A DNA stretch of 64,000 nucleotides from Lineus longissimus (lineage: Eukaryota; Nemertea; Pilidiophora; Heteronemertea; Lineidae), in assembly GCF_910592395.1 (NCBI RefSeq), contig NC_088323.1, forward strand, positions 6,448,001 to 6,512,000, in the 5' to 3' direction. The notes beneath the pieces were generated by a model. It ran no database searches. It saw nothing but the letters and a program-made list of their open reading frames with translations, and was not told where the DNA came from. This document shows, piece by piece, positions 22,901 to 34,830 of this stretch. Made by a program: the position numbers and the translations under genes. Position 1 is the stretch's first letter, and each line of letters begins with the position of its first letter.

Positions 22901-25900
22901 AGAGTTCCTTTAGGTACAAGGAGCCTTATTTTTACATCTCATTGAAGGACAAAGCAATTAAGGGTTGAGTATCTTGCTCAAGGATACAAATATACAAGTA
23001 TACAGTGATCCTTTCAAGAGTTGAACCCACAACCTCCTGATAACGACCCCGTGCTCAAACCACTACTCCACTGACCTGAGTAAATGAGTACTATCATGAG
23101 GCACTTGGTAAAGAGTTCCTTTCTTATAAAGGACGAAGTTCTGTAGAGTCTTGCGGATGTTGGGGTCCATCTTCATCTGGTCCTCTGTGTTCCAAATCTC
23201 AATGTACACGATCGAAAGATTTAGATTGAGGACTTTGAAATACTACAAATAGAATGAAGAGTTTTGAGAAAAGAAGGGATAGGCATGTCTATCAATCGCA
23301 TACTTGGGCCTTCTCTATTAAGGACATCCTCTCTATTAAGGACACTTCATTTGGTCTCTCATTGGTGATTTACAATGAATTTAGACCTCTGTAATTAGGA
23401 CAACTCTCAATAAAGGAGAGCACTGGTCAGTTCCAAGGGTGTCCTTAATAGAGAGGTTCTACTGTATATGGTCTGGCTATGGACCAAGTCACAGACACTA
23501 TCAGTTGTTCTTCTTGTGCCACTACAGGTGGGCACCGATAAGTTATTGGCCGTGACTCTGTTTCAACTGACTCACTTCTGCACCAGAACAGACTTACCAT
23601 ATCAGCGATGTTGGCTACCATGATGACTTTCTGGACGATTTCTCGTTCACTCGTGTTATTGTTCATGTGGAACTGAAAGAAGGATGGCGGTAACAATATT
23701 TTGAATATAAAGTTATTACATAATTGATACAAGTACCAGTTTATGGAACAGACAGTTAAGCACAGACGATATGACGCTATTTGTAATGCATGCCACTGTT
23801 CCCTTTTAACCACATGTCAACTATCAATGCCAAGTCGATTACTTTAGTAGTCACCAGAAGTTCTCAAGGCAATTTATCTAATCGTAGATTTTCGAATGTT
23901 ATACTTACCAACTTATAGTCAACTATCAAAGCCAGGTCAATAACTTTAGTGGCTGCCTCAACATCTTTCTTGATCTGGAGCAATAAGAGGAGAGGCATCA
24001 GTTCAGTAAAGAACATTTCAAACACCTTGATTGCAATGATGCATTGCTTTACATGTAAAAGTACACTGCAACTTGTTTTGGCAGCGGTGGTCTTGATATG
24101 TGAGCCAGATATAGACGTCCGGATCGTTAGGCAACCATAGCTGTTTGAGTAGGTGCAAAACATCATCTTATAATAAAGTAGTCAAAAAGCAGATAAAATC
24201 ACATTTCAGTATTTAGTTCAAGGTGTTCTTAGAATGGCGAAAGATTAAAATATACCTTTTCAGGATTAGCGTTTCTCATCTTGACCCTACGGACATATTC
24301 CTCCTCGTGAAGATCTTGGTAATGCAGCCAGCGCCCGTCGTGGACCCCACAGTCTCCCTTCCGCTCGTTAACAGCGCGGTATAACACATGCGGATGGTTC
24401 ATCTGCAAGAAAAAGAAGCCAAAATCATACCACTCTAAATCTTGAAATTTTACACAACACTCAAAAGTGGCACATCTAAATTGTCAAAGAATTTGCCACT
24501 GCAACCAGAAAACCTCTACTTTCCATTTATTCTGAAACAACATTGGCACTTTTTCCCTCCAACTCAATTACGACACTGTCACAAACACCTGTCAGATCTG
24601 GCCCGAGCTCCGCAACACAGGCAAGATGTCATAAACAGGATGAAAGCTTCTGAATAATTAAAACGAGATATGAATCACCAATCAACTTGTGGCAAGAATC
24701 AGAAAATTTGAATGGAATGGGATTTTCATTACAATCTTTTTGTCAAAATTGTCTAATACCGAGTACACTGTAAATCTTTACTCTTTTCAACACACTGACT
24801 TGTAGTTACTGAATATCAAAGCAATACATGCATTCTGCTTCAGACGAATTTCGAACCCACACACTAAAGTTTCAAGATTGTAGTTTCTTCCCGACTGATG
24901 TTGTGCTCATCCTCTCCCACAACATCACATGCCTCCACCTCCTCCATTCATTCTTTAGAGCAATGTCTGCGTTCTCCAATGGTTGGGCACCACTTGGGGT
25001 AATATTGACTCTACCGACTAAGTACTCACCCCCATGTCCCCTCCCTTGAGCGGCTGGATGATATAGGTAGCGTTCTGGAGCTGGATGACACCGCTCAGCC
25101 CCTTACACGTGCTCACTGCGACGTTAGCCTCGGGGAGATGTTTGATAGTTCCATGGTAGTAGCAGTGGTCCACAGTCTGAAACAAGAAAGCATACTGTAA
25201 ATAACTCTATTTTCGTGATCCTGATAGTTGTTGCAACTTTCCAATAAGGGGGTCAAAACACAAACATTAATTGCACAAAAATTACTGATCTTATCATACA
25301 GTTACTGTCACTTGGCACTTTCACTCAAAGTTAGGGTTGCCGAAATAAAGGGAAAGTTCTTTACCTCGGAGATAATCTGAGTCTTGTCTTGAAGGAAGTA
25401 CTTTTTCCGCATGCTGGTCGAGAGTAGCGGCCTGCAATGAAAAAGGCAGTAAAATATGAGGAACTTTTGACACACGACTGACATATAATACATGAATAGT
25501 AGAACGTCTCTAATAAGGACACCCTTGGATCTGACAAATGCTGTCCTTATTATATAAAGGGAGGTGTACTGATTATAGAGATCAAATTGTAAAGAAATGA
25601 CCCATTTGGGACCAAAACCACTGTCCCTAATAGAGAGCGTGTCCTGCTAAGAGAGGTGTCCATTGAGCGAGGTTCCACAGTTTGTATAGAGGGAAAATTT
25701 AGAAGTGCCAACGATTAATACAAACCAACCCAGAGAAAAATTTCTTGTTGAACCATATTTTAAGCTCGAGGTTCATTTGGTACACTAAGTAAGACCAAAA
25801 CTTCGAAGTATAAATTAAACCTACAGATGAGTTATACCGCTCTCACCACTTCAAAGTTCAGTATATCTCTGTTTCCTGGTGCAGCAGGTTCAAATGAACC

Positions 25901-28900
25901 ATTTCTCTTGATTTCAGAAGCCGATGCCATGTTTTTGCACCCACCAAGCCGTTTGTTGCTTCATCAACAAAAGAATTCGCCAAGGCGCTCCAATTATCTC
26001 CTTCTGTTGAAGGCCAGAACCATGATACCAACAAATTCTACATGATCTCATCTTTCAGCCAACAAGCAAATAATTTCGCCCCATCCCTTCGGTTCCCGCT
26101 GAACTCCGTATTTTGTTTACCTGGGTCGGCCAATACAAACATGAAAGAAACCAGGTACATTCACGCCGCATACCTAGCGCTGAGATTTACAGCCGCAGAA
26201 TCCAACTAGAATTTATGTACGCTTGATGTGCCATTCCTAGAATGATGTAGAGCAGTTCTATAACACATTGTGCATTTGATGAATATCGTGAAAATGATTG
26301 CAGTATGCTGGAGATTCTCTTTGATGAAATATTACCTGAATCTCCCCATTAGTTTTGCAAGGTATAAACCGTGAATCTTAACGATACTAAAAGTTGGTGC
26401 AATTTTATTTGCTCATTATTAATCAGTGAACGACAAAATATTGGGTTTGCGGCTGAAAATTAATGGTTGATGCATTAGAGTTGATTGAAATTTTCATACT
26501 CATTTATTTGTGTTGACAGAGCATTTCCAAATATTGCAAAAATAAAACGCCTGCAGACTACGGTATGCAATTTTTCTATGATGTAACTGTTAGCGTTAAC
26601 TCGGTGAACATATCTGTTACGTGACTCGATATTCAAATATCATTTGATCCACAAACCTTGAATCCAACAAAAAGGCCAGCTGGTGCAGGAAATCCTTCAT
26701 GAGACAGGGTTGTAAATGTAACATTGAATGTAGCATTTCAAAGTCAAATACCCGCAATCCGTACATGGTGAGTCAGTGGGCACACAACGTGAATGCCCTA
26801 AATGAGCTCGCGGAATGGGTTGACTTTCTATTCTAGGATTTGGTAACAGTTGTGAATAGCGCTTGAATGATGAGCACTCAATTTGTAGATTGAAAAGATT
26901 GAAAAGTTCTCGAGTTTGATTTAGCTCTCATTGAATATTGACCTCATCTGATGAGGAAGGATGAAAAGTTCGTGAACATACACAACCTGACCTTAGCCTG
27001 ATGCGATGACATACTCTCCTCACCCCTAACACTTTTCACATCCATGCCACTGTTACATGTGTAAGGCTGTATTCGACTCCCTCCTCTCGTCCAGAACAGG
27101 CCAACAACTGCGGAACATGTTCTGAAGTAACACAAAATCTATGTCCTTCATGTTTGTGTTGGTACCGCATGCCAGGGAATTTAAAAATTGCTTCTTACTT
27201 CTTCACAAATGTTTCATTTTCTGACAAACTCCTCTTTCATTTTGATTTTTTTTTTTTTACATATTCAGCCATGTCTCGTGTTCCCTAAAGAATTCATACA
27301 TACAGCCTGATGCTCTCATGACTACATATTATACTACTCAAGATGGCCGCCTTAACGACAATCTGGTTACCACGGCGATAAGAAGCATGCATCAGATCTG
27401 GTCTTGTTTGTGTTGTCCTCATCTCGCAGCACTTCGGCTCATCTTCAGTTGACGGAAAGTTCCGCAAATACGATAAGTTCATAAATATAGATAAGACGAT
27501 TTGGTTCGAGCATCTTCTTCTGAGGTCATTCCAATTCGTACAGAAAATAGTGAAACCTTTATCGAGAATTACAGAAAAAATATTATCATTGTTGCTTCTC
27601 ACATTTCTACGTGCCACTATGGTTAGGCGCCAATTGGGTTAGTGGGGTCTTTTACTCGCCCTAGGAAAGTCACCAGACACAAGGAACCTCGGTTTTACGT
27701 CTCATTTGAAGGGCTGTGAAGAGCCAGGAATTACAGTTCGGTTCATCCAGAAATGCAAACCTGGGTTCTCCCCGGGATCAAACCATGGCCCCATTGTGCG
27801 ATAGCCAGGACTGCCAACAACAAGGCTTTGAGACCTCTCTGATCAACAACCAAAACAAAGGGTTGACATACATGATTACGAGGGCGATTCCCCAACACTT
27901 CTTGTCCATACTCTCCATCTTAACAGGAATTATACTCCTAAGAGAAAAATCGAGAAAGCTAACAACCACAATTTGAACAGATGTTCCGCTCCCAGGATGA
28001 AGTCAGTACCGAGGAATGGCCAGTCAGTGCTTGGGAACCGCCCGTTATTTCTAAGAGCTATCAAATGGCATTGAAAATTTGATGAAGTAGGGTTTATAGC
28101 TGTTGCTGTATTAAGCGAAGTTAGTACATTAACATCCATTTCTAAAGACAAATGGCAGTGAAAATTTGACAAATGGCAGTGAAAATTTGATGAAGTAGGG
28201 TTTATAGCTGTTGCTGTATTAAGCGCAGTTAGTACATTAGCATCCATTTCTAAATACAAATGGCAGTGAAAATTTGACAAATGGCAGTGAAAATTTGACA
28301 AATGGCAATGAAAATATGATGATGGCTTTTATAGTAAACTTTTAAGGAAAATCTCTTGGCCAGAATTGAATTCTTTTAATCTGATTTATGTAAGTGGCCA
28401 CCATATTCCAACTATCTAGTGAGGCAGAATTTTGAGCAAAACCTGTTGGTCAGATTCCCTCGACTTTTTCTCATCTGATTTCTGGAAGAGGTTCATAAAC
28501 ATAAAGAAATCAATCTGTTGAATGAGCCAGAGTAGCCACTGCTTCTGAATTGTTTATCAGTCACTGAGTTGCCATGGAAACCTGTAATTGCTGCTGAGAA
28601 ATCTGCAGCAGGATCAGTTGAAAAGTCAGTCAGAAATTACAACAGGTTCAATAGTGGTCTTGGGGAGTAAGATAGTGGTCTTGGGAAGTCAAACCTAAAT
28701 GTAAAAGCAGAATATCATGGATTTGAAGGGCAGCCTGACACAGACGTGCAGTGACAAATCGCTTGTGACCTCGGGCTAATCACTAAACTTCAACACGTTT
28801 TTGAGTCCATATAATAATAACAAAGATATCTTGGACATGTGTCCATGTATGTCAAGGAAGTTACAACTCCATTCAAGGTAGAAATTTGAGTAGCTTCCTC

Positions 28901-31900
28901 CCTCAGCAGAGCGAGCAGCAGTAGCACACAAGAAAATGCTCAAAGGCACCAACTCAGATAACGAAGAAGGGGTACAGAGTTCAAAAGGTCAAATTATTGT
29001 CTTTGTCAACTGGGGACGTTTAATTTGATCCCAAAATCTCGATAAGACCCAGTTGCCTTGGTAACACAAATCAAACAGTCAATCAATCCTGTCAAGATAC
29101 TGATCTAAGATGTTACTGTGTGACTGTTCCTTGGATTACATAATCTAGTTGATACCGGTTGTCGACTTTGTCACAAACTGCAATTTGTTGCCAGCAGTGC
29201 AAGCCCAGTCGCACTGCGACAGCAAGATGTATGAGTGAGTCAATACATCATTATCTGCCGCAGGGCTCAAAATCTCGCTTTCAGTTTGACCCCTGCACTG
29301 ACCATGTTGGCGAGTCACACAGATAGCCACATCTATCAGTATCACATCAACTCAACCTCATGACTGCATTCCCCCTGAACCTTTGAAGTCACCGCCAAAC
29401 CACTGGAATTGCTGCCACAACATGACATGAACCTCACCCAAGCTGACTATCAAACTGAAATCAGAAAATGGATCACTTAGCAGGCTATCAGTGCAACTGG
29501 TCCTGCTCATCAAAATTCATGCTCACCCTGCTCATCAGGCGAAGAGCAACTCATAGCTAGTGGTGAATCACCGATTGCCGGGCTAATAGGTTGGACGTCC
29601 TGCACATTATTGCTAACATCATTTGCTACGTTATCATGGAGAAACTGAAATTGGTCGGTTGAGCATTCTGCATTCATGAGTTGAGTTTTTCAGACTTGTA
29701 ACAACATGCAACAGTACCGTTAACTGAGGTGAAGTTGGCCATTGGGAAATGGTTCCCATTCTAGGAAATAAATGAAAGGAAAATCTGAAGAGAATGGTTT
29801 CGTAAACATTTAGGGGTGCGAAAATATAGGGGGTTACAGTATCTGAGTGTTTGACAAGCAGACAAGCATCTGAGCCACTCTTTCAAGCAGTATCCAACTG
29901 AAGAGATACTCCGTCTGCTCTCAACAATGCTCAACAATTTAATTTCCTGGTGAACAATTTTCACCTCTCGTACTCGATCAATCATCGCAGAAGTTACTCC
30001 CCTCCACTTACGGAGAGATCCAATATCGTAATCGCTGCCTGCCGAACTTAAGTAAACTAGCACGAGCGGTTAATTGCGGAAATGGTAACAGCATGTGATT
30101 TCAGGGCCGTTCTGCAAATAAATGGGTTGAATCAGTATCAGAGTCAGAGCCTTGAAAAAAGGAGAACAGCTTCAATACTAGTTATAGTAGTAAATCATAT
30201 GATGTTGCCAAATCTACAAGTTGGCAAATGTGCTCATTTTTCTTTGGCTGTTTTCACTTACGTCTCGGTTTGCTGCAGATATTTGATATTTATTACATGA
30301 GAGTCGAAAATTCCTAATATTAAAACAGCGCCCAACAGACTGCAGCACGAACTTGTATTCAATGAAGCTGCATCAGTACACATCATGACAAAAAACAACC
30401 ACATACCCTTCAGACCTCCAACATCAACATTGACTTGCGGACAACGCAGTTGCACCAATATCGATTCAAATCCAGAAACTTTCCTCAGGACAGATAACTT
30501 GTCTCCTCGACATCACATGATATCATATCCAATTCTGTTAAGACATCTGCTTCAGGCCAGGCAGATTGTTTCTGAGTTAAAGTGGGAGTGAGACAATGAC
30601 TGGGGCTGTATGTGCGACTAAAGGATCTCTCGTTTGGGGGTAAAACATGTAAGGGTTTGATATCAACTTGCAGGCAGGTTGCGATCATCGTCGCATGTGA
30701 TTTAAATCGCAGGTTGCAGCTATTATGACCATTCGTTTGCGGGGCACCAGACTTGGCATCTCATGTTGTATCATAGGATTTGCCGGGTGGCTATTCTTGT
30801 AAACATATTAGTCTCGCCTTAATGCACCCTCGTTTTCTTTACACAGCACTGACTGAAGTACGTCCTCGAAATACGAGATGGAAAAAATCAATTTGAAACC
30901 AGTCTGCTAAAATGGCGATTAGAATAATTTGTAAGGGTTACTCATATCCAGTCTCTGCGTGCAGATTTCGTTTGGGATTTCCTCTAGCGAAACCTTGACA
31001 TTTTCGAAGTCAAGGCTGTGTGAAGAGACTGCACTCTATGCTTCCCGATAAAAGTAGAGATTTTTTCATCTGAGAAGCAGTTTTAAGATGTTAGCTCAGT
31101 ATATATTTCTTGAAAATCTGACACTGAATCTTATTGATGGTAAGTGGGACTTTCCTTTGATGGCTTTAACTTCTTCTTCAGCGTTTGTTCTGCACTTGGA
31201 AGTGTTATTCTCCAGAGAGTATTCCTCCTCCAAAACAGGATGAGCATCTTCACGTGCCACTACGGTTAGGCACCAATCAGGGTTTATTGACCTAGTGACC
31301 TTGGGTTTATTGACCTAGTGACCTTGGGTTTATTGACCTAGTGACCTTGGTTTTATGACTGCAAAGAGCCCTAAATTTGTATTTCTGACTTTGGTGAGGT
31401 CTTTTGCTGGCCCTAGTATCAGACACATAAGGACTGTAGTAAAGAGTCCGGAATTTTAGCACCTTGAAAGCCACCACGGCGGTTCATTCAGATATACAGT
31501 CCTAATGGTGTGTTCACACTGGATGTGAATTGAAACCGAATTCCGTAGAGCGCTCTCCGGAATACGAATTGGTTAATCCAGTTTCAGAACGGTCGCGTCA
31601 CACTGGCCCGAATACGCATTCAAATCGGTTTAAAACGCGCCACACTCAATGCATACTAACGACGCGCCATCTATTATTATTATTATTATTATTATTTATT
31701 AACCTCCCTTAAGGGAGAATAAAATTTACAAGTACAAAACATATAAGTATAATATCACAGTACCACACAGTCATTATTAACAAGTTAAAATCGCGTAAGG
31801 TGCTTGACCATTTCCATCTCCTGGCCATGCCTATTGCCAAAGTTCGGGTCAAAGAGGAGTGTCCTCAGCGAGTCAACACCACCGTCGCTAAATGCGGAGA

Positions 31901-34830
31901 ATCCCGGCCTCGCCCTCGAAAACGAGGCCAAAACCGGGGAAAACCCCGCCGCGACAATGTTGCTGACCAGCGTACCTTTGACCAACGAACCGGCGGCAAC
32001 ATACCTTGCCAGGAAATGGCAATGCAAGTCACGTGCAAGGGAGTTGATTTTTCCCTATTCTATGGCATAACGAAAAACGATTTGAGTTAATGAGATCATT
32101 TAAATACATCAGTTAACTAGTTCGGAGCACTAGTTCCCGCGGTCAAAGGTCACTTTCCATGCGCCGGGCGCATGCGCAGTGCGATCGAAAACCTTAATTC
32201 GTATCAAGCGCGTCACACTTGAAATCTCAATACGGTTTCGTTGATTCGGATTAGCTGATTCGCATTCAATTCAGTTTAAGAACCGTGTTGGTTAAAGCGG
32301 ATTGAGATCGGTATGAACCGAATTGAGTGTGACGCCCCAATACGTATCAACGTTTTAATTCGAATTCAATTCGTGTTAAAACCCCAGTGTGACCACGGCA
32401 TCAGTTCCCTCCAGGATCGAAACCTCAGCCCATCGCTTGGAAGCCAGCAGTGTTTGACTAGGCCATTAGGCTGTGCTCATGGATTGATGAACTTTGATTA
32501 TCGGACTGGTAAATCAATAGTGTTGTCAACGGTCACCATCAATGCTGCATGATCCTTGTCAACAAACACTTCGATCTTCCCTGCCACCTTGTAAGTTGTA
32601 TTATATTATAGTACCAAGCATTAAGCATCACCACATACCAAGAAGTTTTGCAAATTGACTTGGCTTTTTAACTTATGATGAGGATACAGTGCATATACAT
32701 GATGTGCATGGTGAGTAATATTTAAAGTGAGTTTTGCCAGGTCGATATAATGCTTCTCCATTACTGGTGCCTAGGTCAGTATCACATCAATTATTGCATC
32801 GAATCATCACTGTGGAATTCCCTGACATGAACTTCAGAATAGAACCCTGTCCACATGCACAGCAGGTCAAATCTAGATATGCGCCAGACTGTAAGTAAAT
32901 TGACCAAGAATACGGAGAATCCTATCTCTAATTGTATTTTCATTCCAAACACAATTTTCTAAATCAAAATCGTAAGCTTTTAATTTCATGTTCAGCATGT
33001 GTGCGCGATGATAGATTATGATGAAATATTAGATACGCTACATGACGCATCGAATAATGGTCTCGTTTTTTGTGGCACGTTTTATTCAGGTGCACGACTG
33101 CTCAGATGGGATTCTAATATTGGCAATTTGTGCACGTACGATCTCACATAAAGAGAAAGATTGCGACTTCGAATTCATTTCAGGTTTTATTGCAATAGAT
33201 CATTAGATTTGCAGTAATTTGTCAATATTTTTAAAACAAGTATCTTTGACCAGATTATCAATGTTATTACAGTCACCATACATGCCATACCTCCACCTCC
33301 ACATCATGCTTTGCCAAATTTTACGATGTATCAAGTTTATATGGGTTATCCATAACAACCGAAAAGGGTTGAGAACTTCCAAGCTATTTCTAGCCACAGA
33401 GAAATTTAGACAGCATTCAGGTTTGATCACATTTTATCGGGTCTTATTCTCAATGTGCAAACGGCAATATACACATATTCTTCATTATATACATGTCATG
33501 TAAAGCAGAATCATTGATACAATTCCATTCCGCGATTTCCCTCTCCCCTCCCCTGGCGTATTCGATATGCCAAGTATTCTATTCAATGGGTGCTTCAACA
33601 ACATATTGAATGACAGTGCTGCACATCCCGATATGATTCATCTAAAGAGACTGCCTTCCACTTGTGATATCTCTCGCAATACAAGGTGAAGAAGTTGAAA
33701 AGACTTATTCTAAAAAATAAATCATCGTCTTCTCTAGCTGATTCTTTGCCTAAGGAAATGGTACATGTATTGGAGTGAGAGTTGCAAGATGAATCCACTA
33801 CATGTACCAATTCAATGTGAATATCATGAAGGAAAATACTGCACAGCTCAGAGGCTGGAAAGATGCTGAAGATGTCAAAATATTTGAAAGGACAGTACTT
33901 ACACATTGAGATGGAGTTTGAGTTTGTGTGTTTCACCAAAGAGATCGATTTGGAAGACCGTCTGTTCCATGTGCACCTGAAAGACATACAAAAATGTTTA
34001 CATTTGTACTACTGTTCAAAGGGTACAAGAGTCAGCCTGGGCCACCAATTTGGAAAATGCATCAATGAGAGTGGGAGTTCTTCTTCTTCTTCTTCAGCGT
34101 TCGCTCTGCACTTGGAGGGGTCATTCTCTTAGGAGTAATCCTCCTCCAAGGCGGGATGAGCGTATCCTGTGTGCCACTACGGTTAGGCACCAATTGGGTT
34201 TATTGGCCTAGTGGTCCGACTTTGGCGAGAGAGATAGAGTCCACGCAAGCTACTCATGTTTCTCACTTGGTGGGGTCTTAGCTTGCCCTGGCATAGACAC
34301 CAGGTACAAGGAACCTTGGTTTTGAGTCTCATTCGAAGGACTGTGAAGAGCCAGGAATTTTAGTTCCTTTAAAGCCAAAGTCAGCCTGGGCCACCAATTT
34401 GGAAAATGCATCAATGAGAGTGGGAGTATACAAGGTGTGCTAACTGCATGAGCAGTGCTTATTACACTGTACCCAATCGACACAAACATACTGCCTGGGG
34501 AATAGATTTCTTGGAACAACAGAAATGATTCCATGCCTCCTTCAGCAATCAGAATATGGGATGGCATAGCATTTTCTAACAGAAAGATCAGGAAGATATA
34601 GGAGATATAGTGAAAGAATCATAAAATGCTTCACCAAACCTGAATGATACTTACCAAATGGCGTCCCCGTCGCTCCAGAGTCGATATTCCGATTTTCTGA
34701 TTCCGCCGTATTTGTACCGGGTAAATGACCTCGTATGGCTGAGGGAGCGATTCCAAAAGGGCCTTGTTTTCATGATAGTTTTGGACGAGGTCGATGACCG
34801 CGGGGTCGCCCCCTGAGGATTCTTCAGTGT
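16992..34830 (-). CDS. Transmembrane ADAM protein (ADAM11/22/23-like), protease-dead; 16 exons, first exon missing
   Basis: Exons 5'->3': 34830-34655, 33976-33903, 25431-25365, 25176-25030, 24402-24256, 23974-23909, 23672-23598, 23242-23076, 22583-22365, 21981-21705, 21543-21119, 20981-20810, 20537-20333, 20053-19954, 19680-19528, 19242-16992 (TAA 16994-16992). All are GT-AG and phases chain to 1572 codons. Domains in order: prodomain (YEVIYPVQIRR; CYYHG), metalloprotease, disintegrin (CGNGIVERGEQCDC), cysteine-rich (QCQMIWGRDA), EGF (NELKCVCNPFWLKEDC), one membrane helix (MLMIILAGVAGGLLVVLAFF), then a ~800-residue cytoplasmic tail. The zinc site reads HMIGHNLGMKHD: Met replaces the catalytic Glu, so it should not cleave. 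The cysteine-rich and EGF parts resemble ADAM11/22/23, which act as adhesion/ligand receptors (LGI proteins in vertebrates). The tail has proline motifs (TPPPRLPPVQF) and a lysine-rich end. The signal-peptide exon lies upstream and was not recognised. Subfamily is an inference; ADAM identity is firm. Confidence 0.92.
22650..23075 (-). mobile_element. tRNA-headed SINE, two copies within the tandem duplication
   Basis: On the minus strand each copy starts GTCAGTGGAGTAGTGGTTTG, continues with a tRNA-like B box (GTGGGTTCAACTC) and then a body with GAGCAAGATACTCAACCC and GAGATGTAAAAAT. Copies at 27.6-27.8, 31.2-32.5 and 34.1-34.4 kb share the body (AATGAGAYGTAAAA, CTTGTRYCTGGTG, AAAAGACCC). The 3' tail in better copies is a GAA run. 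Confidence 0.75.
22708..23122 (-). repeat. Tandem duplication containing a SINE and the 3' end of an ADAM exon
   Basis: Copy 1 (22708-22911, 204 bp) and copy 2 (22912-23122, 211 bp) both begin AGGTACAAGGAGCC and end GTAAAGAGTTCCTTT. Each contains a SINE plus 47 bp of ADAM exon: the functional exon end at 23076-23122 and a decayed extra copy at 22865-22911 (HDSTHLL becomes HDSTRLL) that keeps its donor. Only the copy at 23076-23122 is contiguous with the rest of the exon. Confidence 0.88.
23307..23464 (-). mobile_element. Mariner-like MITE copy (CAGTAGAACCTC family)
   Basis: It runs from TTCTCTATTAAGGACATCC to GAGAGGTTCTACTG followed by TA, the mirror image of the family's left end. It lies in the ADAM intron between the exons at 23598-23672 and 23076-23242. 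Confidence 0.75.
23818..23862 (-). pseudogene. Partial duplicate of ADAM metalloprotease exon (23909-23974)
   Basis: At offset 102 bp, the intron holds 11 codons reading TKVIDLALIVD in the same frame as the real exon, with four base differences that are all silent. Neither the acceptor nor the donor of the real exon is preserved, and a TGA lies upstream in frame, so it is probably non-functional. Confidence 0.7.
25497..25680 (+). mobile_element. Mariner-like MITE copy (CAGTAGAACCTC family)
   Basis: It starts TAGTAGAACGTCTC, contains CTGTCCTTAT, CCATTTGGGACCAAAACCAC and CCCTAATAGAGAGCGTGTCC, and ends GAGGTTCCACAG. Both termini are recognisable but mutated. It lies in the large ADAM intron just upstream of exon 25365-25431. 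Confidence 0.75.
27598..27815 (-). mobile_element. SINE copy with tRNA-like head
   Basis: On the minus strand it has GGTTTGATCCCGGGG (B-box-like), then CCTGGCTCTTCACAGCCCTT, AATGAGACGTAAAACC and CTAACCATAGTGGCACG, shared with the copies at 31.2 and 34.1 kb. It is older and diverged. Confidence 0.65.
28061..28318. repeat. Nested tandem repeat (108-bp and 21-bp periods)
   Basis: CAAATGGCAGTGAAAATTTGA (21 bp) recurs singly and in runs at 28149, 28170, 28257, 28278 and 28299. A 108-bp unit with GTAGGGTTTATAGCTGTTGC is present twice (from 28062 and 28170). The 123-codon minus-strand ORF across it is a repeat artefact. Confidence 0.9.
31170..32475 (-). mobile_element. SINE interrupted by an inverted-repeat DNA transposon
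   Basis: SINE body at 31170-31505 (CTTCTTCTTCAGCG tail, CACTACGGTTAGGCACCAAT) and its tRNA-like head at 32403-32475 (GGATCGAAACC) are separated by an ~890-bp element. That element has inverted termini: left GGTGTGTTCACACTGG, right CCAGTGTGACCACGGC, with AAACCGAATT/GAATTCAATTCG-rich subterminal regions. A 24-bp tandem (GGGTTTATTGACCTAGTGACCTTG-type, written here only in part) occurs three times at about 31279-31355 inside the SINE. Confidence 0.65.
31672..31700. repeat. ATT microsatellite
   Basis: Run of ATT triplets inside the inserted inverted-repeat element, followed by AACCTCCCTTAAGGGAG. Confidence 0.9.
34030..34427 (-). mobile_element. Recent SINE insertion flanked by 49-bp perfect direct repeats
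   Basis: The 300-bp segment 34079-34378 is a 5'-truncated minus-strand SINE ending in a GAA-type tail (TTCTTCTTCTTC on plus). It is flanked by identical 49-bp copies at 34030-34078 and 34379-34427 (AGTCAGCCTGGGCCACC...). It sits 54 bp upstream of the ADAM exon 33903-33976. Confidence 0.8.

Larger units (their letters stand above)
25432..33902 (-). other. Large ADAM intron (about 8.5 kb)
   Basis: No coding exon is recognised between the prodomain exons at 25365-25431 and 33903-33976. It contains a MITE, SINE copies at about 27598-27815 and 31170-32475, a tandem repeat at 28061-28318 and an inserted inverted-repeat transposon. The rest is unremarkable AT-rich sequence. Confidence 0.7.

Noticed and set aside
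23020..23075. Possible tRNA gene (A/B-box-like sequence on the minus strand)
   Set aside because: It continues into a shared SINE body and lacks a full acceptor stem; it is the head of a SINE.
31785..32090. Overlapping 80-96-codon ORFs on both strands
   Set aside because: They lie inside the inserted inverted-repeat element; no domain recognised and no splice context, so not called as a gene.
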